From Clostridia bacterium (GTDB lineage Bacteria > Bacillota > Clostridia > Oscillospirales > Acutalibacteraceae): a stretch of DNA of 64,000 nucleotides. The stretch is taken from positions 221,833-285,832 of the forward strand of contig JAFYOI010000035.1 of assembly GCA_017560255.1 (NCBI GenBank), written 5' to 3'. Both the position numbers and the translations under genes were made by a program. Positions 36,568 through 44,762 of this stretch are shown here, piece by piece. The notes beneath the pieces are model-generated. The model was not told the DNA's origin, did no database searches, and saw only the letters and a list, made by a program, of their open reading frames with translations. Each line of letters begins with the position of its first letter. The first letter of the stretch is position 1.

Positions 36568-38511
36568 TTAAAGAACTCTGTCCTCAACCTCTTTTTTAGC
36601 CTTTGCGATGAATTCTTCAACTGTCATTGAGCCTTCGTCGCCATTCTTTCTTGAACGAACGGAAAGGGAGTCTGTCTCAACTTCCTTGTCACCGATAACG
36701 AGCATGTAGGGGATTTTCTGGAGTTGAGCCTCACGGATTTTGTAACCGATTTTTTCGCTTCTGTCGTCAAGTTCAACTCTGAATCCTGTGCGTGAGAGTG
36801 AGTCGTAAATCTCCCTTGCTTTGTCATGGTGACGGTCAGCGATGGGGAGGAGGATTGCCTGAACGGGAGCGAGCCACATCGGGAAAGCGCCTGCATACTT
36901 TTCAATGAGCAATGCAAGAGTTCTTTCGTAGCAACCGATTGATGTACGGTGGATGATGTACGGGTTTTTCTTGGTGCCGTCGCGGTCAATATATTCCATG
37001 CCGAACTTCTCGGAAAGGAGTTGGTCGATCTGGATGGTGATGAGTGTATCTTCCTTGCCGTGAACGTTCTTGATCTGAATGTCAAGTTTCGGGCCATAGA
37101 AAGCCGCTTCACCAATGCCGATAGCGTAGGGAATTTCAAGGTGGTCAAGAATTTTCTTCATTGTTGACTGAGCCTCATCCCACTGCTCAGGAGTACCAAT
37201 ATATTTTTCTTTGTCGTTGGGGTCCCACTGTGAGAAACGGTATGAAACATCCTCGTAAAGACCAACTGATTTGAGCATAAAGATCGCAAGTTCAAGACAA
37301 CCTTTGAATTCGCTCTCAAGTTGATCGGGAGTACACATAAGGTGACCCTCGGAGATTGTAAACTGACGCACACGAATAAGTCCATGCATCTCTCCGCTCG
37401 CTTCGTTGCGGAACAGAGTAGACGTTTCGTTATATCTGAGCGGTAAATCGCGGTAAGAACGTGCGCGATTGAGATATGCTTGATACTGGAACGGGCATGT
37501 CATCGGACGGAGCGCAAAAACTTCCTTGTCTTTTTCTTCGTCGCCGAGAACAAACATACCATCCTTATAGTGATCCCAGTGTCCTGAAATTTTATAAAGG
37601 TCGCTCTTTGCCATAAACGGAGTTTTGGTAAGTTGCCAGCCACGCTTCTGTTCCTCGTCCTCAACAAATCTCTGTAAAATTTGAATAATTCTTGCGCCCT
37701 TCGGCAAAAGAATCGGCAAACCTTGTCCGATAACGTCTGAAGTAGTGAAAAGTTCAAGTTCACGGCCGATTTTATTGTGGTCGCGCTTCTTTGCTTCTTC
37801 AAGCATAACAAGGTGTTCTTCAAGCATAGCGGCTTTCGGGAAAGCAGTGCCGTAAATTCTTGAAAGGGACTTGTTTTTAGCGTCGCCTCTCCAATATGAA
37901 CCGGTACAGTTCATCAACTTGAACGCCTTTATAACGCCGATTTTCATAAGGTGCGGACCTGCACAAAGTTCATCGAATTCACCTTGACGGTAGAAAGTGA
38001 TGTTTTCGCCCTTGCCTGCGTGCTCTTTGATGAGTTCAACCTTGTATGGTTCATTCTTGCTTTCCATAAGAGCGATTGCCTCGTCAACGGAAAGTTCAAA
38101 TCTTTCGGGAGAATAATTCTCCTTGATGATTTTTTTCATTTCAGCCTCAATTTTAACGAGGTCTTCTTGTGTAAAAGGCTTCTCAACGTCAAAGTCGTAA
38201 TAGAAACCGTTCTCAATTGACGGACCGATAGCAAGTTTTGCTTCGGGATAAAGCCTTTTTACAGCCTGAGCAAGAACGTGTGACGTGGTGTGGCGGAATG
38301 CCGCACGTCCGTCAGCATCGTCAAACGTAAGAATTTCGAGTGCACAGTCCTCGGTAAGTTCGGTTCGAAGATCCTGTACCATACCGTTTATTTTACAAGC
38401 GCAAGCGGCTCTGTAAAGGCCGTCAGAAAGCGCTTTTGCAACGTCTGCTGCCGTTGTGCTTTTGGGGAATTCTTTTACAACGTCCCCTTTAAGTGTTACT
38501 TTAATCATCAA
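36568..38511 (-). CDS. thrS: Threonyl-tRNA synthetase
   Basis: 647 residues: TGS (1-60), the HxxxH editing domain ('HTTSHVLAQAVKRLYPEAKL'), catalytic class II core ('RPMTCPFQYQAYL', 'RNEASGEMHGLIRVRQFT', 'IHRTSIGCYERTLALLIE') and anticodon-binding domain. Full length. Made under T-box control. Two adjacent ATGs (38511, 38508) follow AAGGAGG; the first is used here. Confidence 0.97.
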   Translation of the reverse strand: MMIKVTLKGDVVKEFPKSTTAADVAKALSDGLYRAACACKINGMVQDLRTELTEDCALEILTFDDADGRAAFRHTTSHVLAQAVKRLYPEAKLAIGPSIENGFYYDFDVEKPFTQEDLVKIEAEMKKIIKENYSPERFELSVDEAIALMESKNEPYKVELIKEHAGKGENITFYRQGEFDELCAGPHLMKIGVIKAFKLMNCTGSYWRGDAKNKSLSRIYGTAFPKAAMLEEHLVMLEEAKKRDHNKIGRELELFTTSDVIGQGLPILLPKGARIIQILQRFVEDEEQKRGWQLTKTPFMAKSDLYKISGHWDHYKDGMFVLGDEEKDKEVFALRPMTCPFQYQAYLNRARSYRDLPLRYNETSTLFRNEASGEMHGLIRVRQFTISEGHLMCTPDQLESEFKGCLELAIFMLKSVGLYEDVSYRFSQWDPNDKEKYIGTPEQWDEAQSTMKKILDHLEIPYAIGIGEAAFYGPKLDIQIKNVHGKEDTLITIQIDQLLSEKFGMEYIDRDGTKKNPYIIHRTSIGCYERTLALLIEKYAGAFPMWLAPVQAILLPIADRHHDKAREIYDSLSRTGFRVELDDRSEKIGYKIREAQLQKIPYMLVIGDKEVETDSLSVRSRKNGDEGSMTVEEFIAKAKKEVEDRVL

Positions 38512-38527
38512 AAAACCTCCTTAAAAA

Positions 38528-38770
38528 TAAAAAAACTTCACCCCTGAAAACAGGGATGAAGTAATACTCCACGGTTCCACCCATATTGCGTAAAAATACG
38601 CCGCTCAAAGACCTTTAACGCAGTCACGCGGAACTACTTGTTTCGCAGTTCACTCAGGGGTGGTCGGCAAAGAACGCTTTGCATCTGCTTGCAGCCTAAG
38701 GCAGATGCTCTCTGTAAAAGCGGAAACTCCATGCAGTTCCCCGTCAACGCTTTGATATTTGATGTTTAAT
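38528..38770 (-). promoter_or_regulatory. T-box leader with terminator controlling thrS
   Basis: On the minus strand the order is stem I, AGAGAG-type box (38711 region), a specifier loop, and the T-box core GGGTGGAACCGTGGA (about 38570-38584), which forms the antiterminator. The specifier read as ACC (38664-38662) followed by A is a threonine codon, agreeing with thrS. The terminator is CTTCATCCCTG / CAGGGGTGAAG (38561-38536, one G-U pair), then seven T. Uncharged tRNA-Thr should permit read-through. Confidence 0.93.
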
Positions 38771-38799
38771 ATGTTACCACTCAAAAAAAGTTTTGTCAA
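38771..38799 (-). promoter_or_regulatory. thrS promoter
   Basis: Minus strand: -35 TTGACA (38799-38794), 17 bp, -10 TAACAT (38776-38771), directly before the T-box leader. Confidence 0.85.
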
Positions 38800-38834
38800 T
38801 AGGGATTTTAAGGGTAAAAAGTGTTCATAAATTG

Positions 38835-38863
38835 TTGATATTTTAGAGATTTTATGTTAATAT
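38835..38863 (+). promoter_or_regulatory. Promoter of the nucleotidyltransferase-like gene
   Basis: -35 TTGATA (38835-38840), 17 bp, -10 TAATAT (38858-38863), divergent from the thrS promoter with 35 bp between the two -35 boxes. Confidence 0.65.
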
Positions 38864-38927
38864 TTAAAAGTATGCGTATTTTTGTAATATTATTACGACT
38901 ACAAACAGTAACGGAGGGGTGCGCACT

Positions 38928-40139
38928 ATGAAATTTGATAACAATGTTTCGACTTTCACAAGACTGCTTGCCGCCTGTGTTACGGGCAATGGTAAGATTG
39001 AGAACAACGCGGAAATCGATTGGGATTTTATCCATTCCTGCGCACTGAAAAATGACGTTTTGTCCCTGCTTTTACCCGCATTCCGTATGAACGGGGGAGT
39101 TAAGGCGGAGAACATTGCAAACATTGAAAAAAGAGCCGCTATTGATGCTTATAAAGAAACAAAAAAAGCGGTTTGTGCGACAAAACTGCTCAAAGCATTA
39201 CGCCTTAACGGTATTACTGCCGTTGTGCTGAAAGGACTCGCTTATAAAGCGTTTTATCCATATCCCGAACTTCGCAAAATGTCAGACCTCGATTTGCTCA
39301 TTATTGGCGCCGATTTGCAGGATGTTTATTCTGTTGCCTGCTCTGTCGGGAATGTCGAAAGTGCCGCTGAAAACCATCATTTTACGCTTGACTCAACGTT
39401 GAATGTTGAAACAACCGTAAATTTGTACCCCGACAAAGAAAATGCGCTTTTTGAAGAGTATGCTTTAAATGATGAAATAAATTCAGACAGCGTTTGTGAA
39501 TTTTCTTTCTATACGGATGAATTTCTGACTCTTTCTCCGTCACAAAACGTGCTTTACTGTGCGTATCATATGTTCAAGCATTTTATTTTCGGGGGAGTTG
39601 GTGCGCGTCAGATGTGCGATTTTGTTTTGTTGATTTCCAAATTGTCCGACAAGATTGATTGGAGATATATTTATGAAAAATCGCAGACTGCAAGAATGCA
39701 GAGTTATCTTTATTCTCTTGTAAGAATAGCGGACATGCTGTTCGGTGTCAACGTGACAAATGCATATGAAATTTTTGATAAAAAGGTTGATGACGAAACT
39801 GTTCTGGAAGTATGGTGTGATATGCTGGATGGAGGAGTTTTTGGTATGTCAACGTCGGAGCGAGAACTCGCGCGAAGCATTGTTTTCAGAAAAATCAAAG
39901 GTATGAATAGGGGAGAGGAAGTCCGTGGAATACGTGCTGTTTTTCCGCCTTTGTCGCATATGAGAAAAGAGTTTTCTTACGTTGAATCCTGCCCTTTGCT
40001 TTTGCCTGTCGGATGGGTTCACAGGGGGGCGAAATTTACTTTCGGCAGAGTCTTTAAGCGCAAACGTTTCAAAGTTATTTTAAACGCAAAAAAAAGTGCG
40101 GATGCAAGACTGGAAATTATACGCAAATTAGATATATAA
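38928..40139 (+). CDS. Nucleotidyltransferase-like protein (NTP_transf_5 type)
   Basis: 403 residues. The core 'LKALRLNGITAVVLKGLAYKAFYPYPELRKMSDLDLLI' has the Asp-Leu-Asp of a nucleotidyltransferase fold and a Lys-Gly conserved in PF14907-type proteins. These lie near surface polysaccharide genes; their activity is unproven. ATG 38928 is 8 bases after GGAGGGG; a GTG at 38919 is inside that site. The kinase-type EPS genes follow after their own promoter. Confidence 0.75.
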   Translation: MKFDNNVSTFTRLLAACVTGNGKIENNAEIDWDFIHSCALKNDVLSLLLPAFRMNGGVKAENIANIEKRAAIDAYKETKKAVCATKLLKALRLNGITAVVLKGLAYKAFYPYPELRKMSDLDLLIIGADLQDVYSVACSVGNVESAAENHHFTLDSTLNVETTVNLYPDKENALFEEYALNDEINSDSVCEFSFYTDEFLTLSPSQNVLYCAYHMFKHFIFGGVGARQMCDFVLLISKLSDKIDWRYIYEKSQTARMQSYLYSLVRIADMLFGVNVTNAYEIFDKKVDDETVLEVWCDMLDGGVFGMSTSERELARSIVFRKIKGMNRGEEVRGIRAVFPPLSHMRKEFSYVESCPLLLPVGWVHRGAKFTFGRVFKRKRFKVILNAKKSADARLEIIRKLDI

Positions 40140-40146
40140 TTGGGTA

Positions 40147-40175
40147 TTGATATATTTATAAACAAGTAGTATAAT
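40147..40175 (+). promoter_or_regulatory. Promoter of the exopolysaccharide kinase operon
   Basis: -35 TTGATA (40147-40152), 17 bp, -10 TATAAT (40170-40175). Confidence 0.78.
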
Positions 40176-40216
40176 GGTAAAAAGTATGACATCGCGGGTA
40201 AACGCGTGGAGGTAAT

Positions 40217-41737
40217 ATGGGTAATTACGAAAATAATACCGGGAGATCGCTTGGCGACGTGTACAGTCCCAACGTGGATTATAACAACACGATGTACAAG
40301 CCTCTCGTTGCGGAATCTTATACGGATATGGAAGAATCGGAAGGACAGGCGTATGTGTTCAGTCTTTCACGATTTGTTTCCAAGTGCTTAAAAAGACTGT
40401 GGATACTTGTCGTAATGGTTGTCGTGCTTGCGCTTGCAGGAGCGCTGTACGGAAACTTGTCTTATAAACCGCAGTACGTTGCACAATCTACTTTCGTTGT
40501 CAATGTTTTCCGAAAGTATGTTGTTGAAACTGAAGATGGTAAGACTGTTTTGAAAACTTCACTCGACCTTTCAACTGCAAACTCAGTTCTTGAGAATCTC
40601 AAAGTTCTTATTTTGAGTGACCAGATTATTGAAAAGGCTTTGGATGTTGACCCAACGATCAATCTCAGCATCGAGGATGTAAAGGCAATAACAACAATCA
40701 ACACAATACCGAGTACGAGCATTATGAGTTTTACCGTTCGATATCCCGACCCGAACGTTGCTTACAGTGTTGTAAATGCTATTACCGAGGTCGCGCCGAT
40801 TGCACTCAAAGATATGGTGTCAAACGGTGAACTTGCCTTGATTGACGATGCAAACGTTCCCACGGTGCCAACGTCCTCAAATCCCGCAAAAACCTATGCT
40901 TTTATTGGTGCGGCGGCGGCAGCAATAATTTTCTTCGGAGTAATCTTCCTTCTTGACTTTATGTCCTCAACAATCAAAGATGCAAAGGATGCGGAAGTTA
41001 GTATCGGTAAGCGCTTGCTCGGAGTTATCCCCGACAACCGCAAGTTCAGAAAGAATATCTCTACCAATCTGGAAACCGGTAGACTTATCACCGACCATTC
41101 TGCAGGCTTCTCCTACATAGAGGCGTTCAAATCAATGAGAATAAAAGTTGAAAATCTTTGTGCAAGGCACAAGTACAAGAGTATCCTTGTAACAAGTACC
41201 GATGAGCACGAAGGAAAAACAACAATTGCAATCAATCTTGCTATTTCTCTTGCAAACAAGAAGTACAAGGTTCTCCTTGTTGAGTGTGATTTGCGTCGTC
41301 CGAACTTGTTCTATATGATGCAACTTTCAGGTCTTGAATACGGGGTGCTTGACGTTCTTGACGGCGCCGTTCCGTACAAGGAAGCTATAACTCATATTCC
41401 CGATTACGGCGTTTACGGTATTCTTTCAAGAAGAAGTGTAAACGATGCAACAGAAAGACTTGGTTCCGATGCTATGAGGGATTTGATTTTCTCTCTTGAA
41501 GCAAGTAAGGAGTTTGATTTTGTTATTTATGATGCTCCGCCCGCGCTTTTGATGACCGATGCTGAAATCCTCACAAGATATGTCGACAGCGTAATTATGG
41601 TTGTAAAAGAAGATACAGCGCAACTTCATGATATTAAAAATACAATTGCTAAGTTGTCCAATGAGAAAGCAGTAGTTCTTGGTACTGTTCTCAATGGTGC
41701 AAAGAAAGCGGAGAAGAAAAATATAAAAAGAACATAA
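40217..41737 (+). CDS. Polysaccharide co-polymerase/BY-kinase fusion protein 1
   Basis: 506 residues. A Wzz-type chain-length domain between two membrane helices (about 55-78 and 224-248) is joined to a cytoplasmic BY-kinase domain: Walker A 'DEHEGKTT' (Lys334), Walker A' 'VLLVECDLRRPNLF', Walker B 'FVIYDAPPALLMTD'. Such proteins set polysaccharide length by cycles of tyrosine phosphorylation. The C-terminus 'AKKAEKKNIKRT' contains no tyrosine cluster, so it may be a partner rather than the phospho-acceptor. Starts after GGAGGT. Confidence 0.9.
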   Translation: MGNYENNTGRSLGDVYSPNVDYNNTMYKPLVAESYTDMEESEGQAYVFSLSRFVSKCLKRLWILVVMVVVLALAGALYGNLSYKPQYVAQSTFVVNVFRKYVVETEDGKTVLKTSLDLSTANSVLENLKVLILSDQIIEKALDVDPTINLSIEDVKAITTINTIPSTSIMSFTVRYPDPNVAYSVVNAITEVAPIALKDMVSNGELALIDDANVPTVPTSSNPAKTYAFIGAAAAAIIFFGVIFLLDFMSSTIKDAKDAEVSIGKRLLGVIPDNRKFRKNISTNLETGRLITDHSAGFSYIEAFKSMRIKVENLCARHKYKSILVTSTDEHEGKTTIAINLAISLANKKYKVLLVECDLRRPNLFYMMQLSGLEYGVLDVLDGAVPYKEAITHIPDYGVYGILSRRSVNDATERLGSDAMRDLIFSLEASKEFDFVIYDAPPALLMTDAEILTRYVDSVIMVVKEDTAQLHDIKNTIAKLSNEKAVVLGTVLNGAKKAEKKNIKRT

Positions 41738-41761
41738 TTTTATACACGGGAGGTGACTTTT

Positions 41762-43528
41762 GTGGAGAAAATGAATTACAATCCCGATTGGATGAAAAAT
41801 AATAATCAGTTACAGGCTCCGAACCTTCTGAGTAAATTCCAGATCGGTTTTTACGCAAGAAATATCGGGAAAAAACTTTTGAAATATATCGTAGTCGTAA
41901 TTTTGCTTGTTGCTTTGGCGGCGTTTTTCGGTTACTACCGGGTAGCAAGTTCTTATGTACCGATGTATCGCGCTACGGGTAGTTTCTACGCCGTACAGAA
42001 TACAAGTTCGGAATCAAGTATCATCGATTCTATTTATGATAACGAAGCCTCGCTCGGCAGAAGGTTTATCGCAACGTACATTTACGTTCTTTCAAGTGAC
42101 ACTATGGCAGACAAGATGTACGAGTATCTTGGTGGAGAGATTCCGAAGTGGTCTATCAGAACTTCTCTTTCAATTACTCAGGTTGACTCATCTGAAATTA
42201 TGAGTGTAAGCAGTGTAACGACTAATGCGGAAACGTCACGAAGAATTGTTGAGGCGATGCTTGCTGTTGCTCCCGATATGCTGAATGAGACAATTCAGAC
42301 GGGCAATATTTCCGTTATTGACCACGCTCGAGCATCCACTACGCCGGTTACGGAGATTTCCTTTGTTACAACTCCGGTTCTCTATGGTGCGATTATGCTT
42401 GTGCTTATAATTGCTATCTTTACGGCGCTCGAACTTTTCTCAACAAAGATAAAGTCTCCCGCACAGGCTTCGGACAGGCTTGGAATTCCTGTGTTAGGTG
42501 TAGTGCCCAAGTGGGGTGCTTATACAAAACGTTCACTTTTCAAAAAGAAAAAGAATAAAAAACTTCGTCCGTTCATTGTTCTTAAAAATGCTGATTTCTC
42601 ATTTGTTGAGGCATATAAGGCTATCAGAACAAAAATCGAAGGCTTTGCGATGAAGAAAAATTATCGTGTTTTCCTCTTTACGAGCACAAGGGACGGTGAG
42701 GGCAAGACAACAACCGTTATCAATACCGCAACAGCGCTTGCGCGAAAGGGTAGGAGCGTTTTGGTAATTGACTGCGATTTCCGCTATTCCTATCTTCCAA
42801 AAGTAATTGGCAACGGCGAAGCATCCGCAACGCAACTTTCGGATATTTTCGATGGCAAAGCCAAGAGGGAAGATATAATCAAAATGGTTGTGCCGTTCAA
42901 TTTCTATACGCTTCTTTTGAAAGGAAACTTCTTTGAATCATCCGATTTGCTCGGTTCTCCCGAAATGAAAAAACTCATTGACGGATTAAGGAAAGAGTTT
43001 GAATATATTCTCATAGACGCACCCTCAATCGGCAATTATTCCGATGCTTTGGCGTTGTCCGAATTCAGCGATGCTATGATTTGTGTAATCAAAGAGAATT
43101 TCACAACTTCAAAAGAAATCAGCAAGAGTCTTGCGGGTGTGATTGATTGCAACGCTGAGTTTATCGGTTGTATATTGAATGAATCTACGGATGCTTCCGC
43201 TATCTTCGGTTATGGTCGCTATAAGCGATATTATCGCAGAAGGGGTAAGAAAAAGTATTACTCCGGTTATGGCTATGGCTACGGCGGTTATGGTTACAGC
43301 GGATACGGAGATTCTTACGGAGGTTACGGCTACGGTACCGGTGGCTATGGTTCGTACGGGGGCGGTTATGGCGGACGCGGTTACGGCTACGGCTACGGCG
43401 GTTATGGTGCGTATGGTGGCTATGGTGGTTACGGAAGCCGAGGTTATGGTGACAGGGATTATCATAGAGAGAGCGGCAACGTCAATTCAAAGAGATATAA
43501 CCCCGATGAAATGCCCGACAATAATTAG
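41762..43528 (+). CDS. Polysaccharide co-polymerase/BY-kinase fusion protein 2 with Gly/Tyr-rich tail
   Basis: 588 residues. Wzz domain with membrane helices near 40-62 and 205-225, then kinase domain: 'DGEGKTTT' (Lys315), 'VLVIDCDFRYSYLPKV', 'YILIDAPSIGNYSDAL'. From about residue 485 to 570 the chain becomes GYG/GGY repeats with some 28 tyrosines, much more than the short Tyr cluster of ordinary BY-kinases. GTG 41762 follows GGGAGG by 8 bases. Tandem with kinase 1, 24 bp apart. I infer that this tail is the phospho-acceptor for the pair. Confidence 0.9.
   Translation: MEKMNYNPDWMKNNNQLQAPNLLSKFQIGFYARNIGKKLLKYIVVVILLVALAAFFGYYRVASSYVPMYRATGSFYAVQNTSSESSIIDSIYDNEASLGRRFIATYIYVLSSDTMADKMYEYLGGEIPKWSIRTSLSITQVDSSEIMSVSSVTTNAETSRRIVEAMLAVAPDMLNETIQTGNISVIDHARASTTPVTEISFVTTPVLYGAIMLVLIIAIFTALELFSTKIKSPAQASDRLGIPVLGVVPKWGAYTKRSLFKKKKNKKLRPFIVLKNADFSFVEAYKAIRTKIEGFAMKKNYRVFLFTSTRDGEGKTTTVINTATALARKGRSVLVIDCDFRYSYLPKVIGNGEASATQLSDIFDGKAKREDIIKMVVPFNFYTLLLKGNFFESSDLLGSPEMKKLIDGLRKEFEYILIDAPSIGNYSDALALSEFSDAMICVIKENFTTSKEISKSLAGVIDCNAEFIGCILNESTDASAIFGYGRYKRYYRRRGKKKYYSGYGYGYGGYGYSGYGDSYGGYGYGTGGYGSYGGGYGGRGYGYGYGGYGAYGGYGGYGSRGYGDRDYHRESGNVNSKRYNPDEMPDNN
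43255..43465 (+). repeat. Degenerate GGTTAYGGC coding repeat
   Basis: Irregular repetition of GGY-TAY-GGN triplets inside the kinase 2 gene, encoding the Gly/Tyr tail. Synonymous bases vary (TAT/TAC, GGT/GGC/GGA), so the protein pattern rather than the DNA is kept. Confidence 0.85.
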
Positions 43529-43573
43529 AAATCCGACGGATTAATTTATATTATTACGTTTTGTGGAAAGGAT

Positions 43574-44722
43574 ATGGCTTTGATGGAGAAAAAACGCATT
43601 TATCTTTCACCTCCTCATATGGGAGGCAAGGAACTTGACTATGTTCACGAGGCTTTTGATACCAATTGGGTTTCGCCTTTTGGTCCCAACTTGACTCGCT
43701 TTGAGCAACGTGTTTGCGATTACGTAGGTATGAAACACGCTGTTGCTGTTACTTCCGGCACTTCGGCAATTCATCTTGCACTCAAATATATCGGTATCAA
43801 GCAGGGAGACTATGTTTTTTGTCAGGACCTCACTTTTGCTGCAAGTTGTAATTCAATAGTTTACGAAAAGGCAATTCCGGTTTTTATAGATTCGGAGTAT
43901 GAAACTTACAATATGTCGCCGATTGCGCTTGAAAAGGCATTCAAGAAAGCAGAGACAGAGGGTAAGATGCCCAAGGCGGTTGTTATCGTTGACCTTTACG
44001 GTCAAAGTGCGGATTACGACAAACTTCTTGAAATTTGTAACAGATATTCCGTTCCTGTCGTTGAGGATGCCGCAGAATCTCTCGGTTCCGAATATAAAGG
44101 AAGAAAATGTGGTACTTTCGGTTACATAAATATTTTCTCGTTCAACGGTAACAAGATTATTACTACGTCGGGCGGCGGAATGGCTGTTTCCAATGATGAG
44201 CAGGCTGTAAAGAAAATGCATTTCTGGGCTAATCAGTCAAGGGAACCGGGTAGTTTCTATCTTCATAAGGAGTTGGGATATAATTACCGTTTGTCCAATA
44301 TTTGCGCCGGAATCGGTTGCGGACAGATGGAAGTTTTGCCGGACCGTGTAGAGAAACGCAGAGAGATATTTGAATATTATAAGAAAGCACTTTCAGATTT
44401 ACCTATTGAGATGATGCCCGTTCCCGAGGGCAGCAGACCGAATTTCTGGTTATCCGTGTTTACAGTCAACAAATCCTGCCCGATTACTGCGGAAGAAATC
44501 GTGGCAAAACTTGAGCAGGAAAATATTGAGGGCAGGCGATTCTGGAATCCGATGCACAATCAGCCTATTTTCAAAGATTATGAGTTCGTTACCCATCTTG
44601 AAGAGGGCAATGTTGGCGATGACCTTTTTGCAAGAGGCGTTTGTTTGCCGTCTGGTAGTTCAATGACTGAACAGGACTTGGATAAGGTTGTTTCGGTTAT
44701 CAGAAAGATTTTTGACAGATAA
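43574..44722 (+). CDS. DegT/DnrJ/EryC1/StrS sugar aminotransferase
   Basis: 382 residues, PLP fold type I. 'VTSGTSAIHLALKYIGI', 'VVEDAAESLGSEYKGRKCGTFG' and the PLP-lysine block 'FSFNGNKIITTSGGGM' are present. Such enzymes put an amino group on a nucleotide-4-keto sugar. Next to the UDP-GlcNAc 4,6-dehydratase, so the likely substrate is UDP-4-keto-6-deoxy-GlcNAc (PglE-like), giving a bacillosamine-type precursor. No acetyltransferase follows. Confidence 0.9.
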   Translation: MALMEKKRIYLSPPHMGGKELDYVHEAFDTNWVSPFGPNLTRFEQRVCDYVGMKHAVAVTSGTSAIHLALKYIGIKQGDYVFCQDLTFAASCNSIVYEKAIPVFIDSEYETYNMSPIALEKAFKKAETEGKMPKAVVIVDLYGQSADYDKLLEICNRYSVPVVEDAAESLGSEYKGRKCGTFGYINIFSFNGNKIITTSGGGMAVSNDEQAVKKMHFWANQSREPGSFYLHKELGYNYRLSNICAGIGCGQMEVLPDRVEKRREIFEYYKKALSDLPIEMMPVPEGSRPNFWLSVFTVNKSCPITAEEIVAKLEQENIEGRRFWNPMHNQPIFKDYEFVTHLEEGNVGDDLFARGVCLPSGSSMTEQDLDKVVSVIRKIFDR

Positions 44723-44762
44723 ATAAAATCTTCCCCAAATAACTGTTTTCGGAGGGTTAGAA

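Noticed and set aside
43255..43465. Tandem DNA repeat read as a CRISPR or minisatellite
   Set aside because: The repeat is in frame, degenerate at third positions and encodes the Gly/Tyr tail; there are no spacers.
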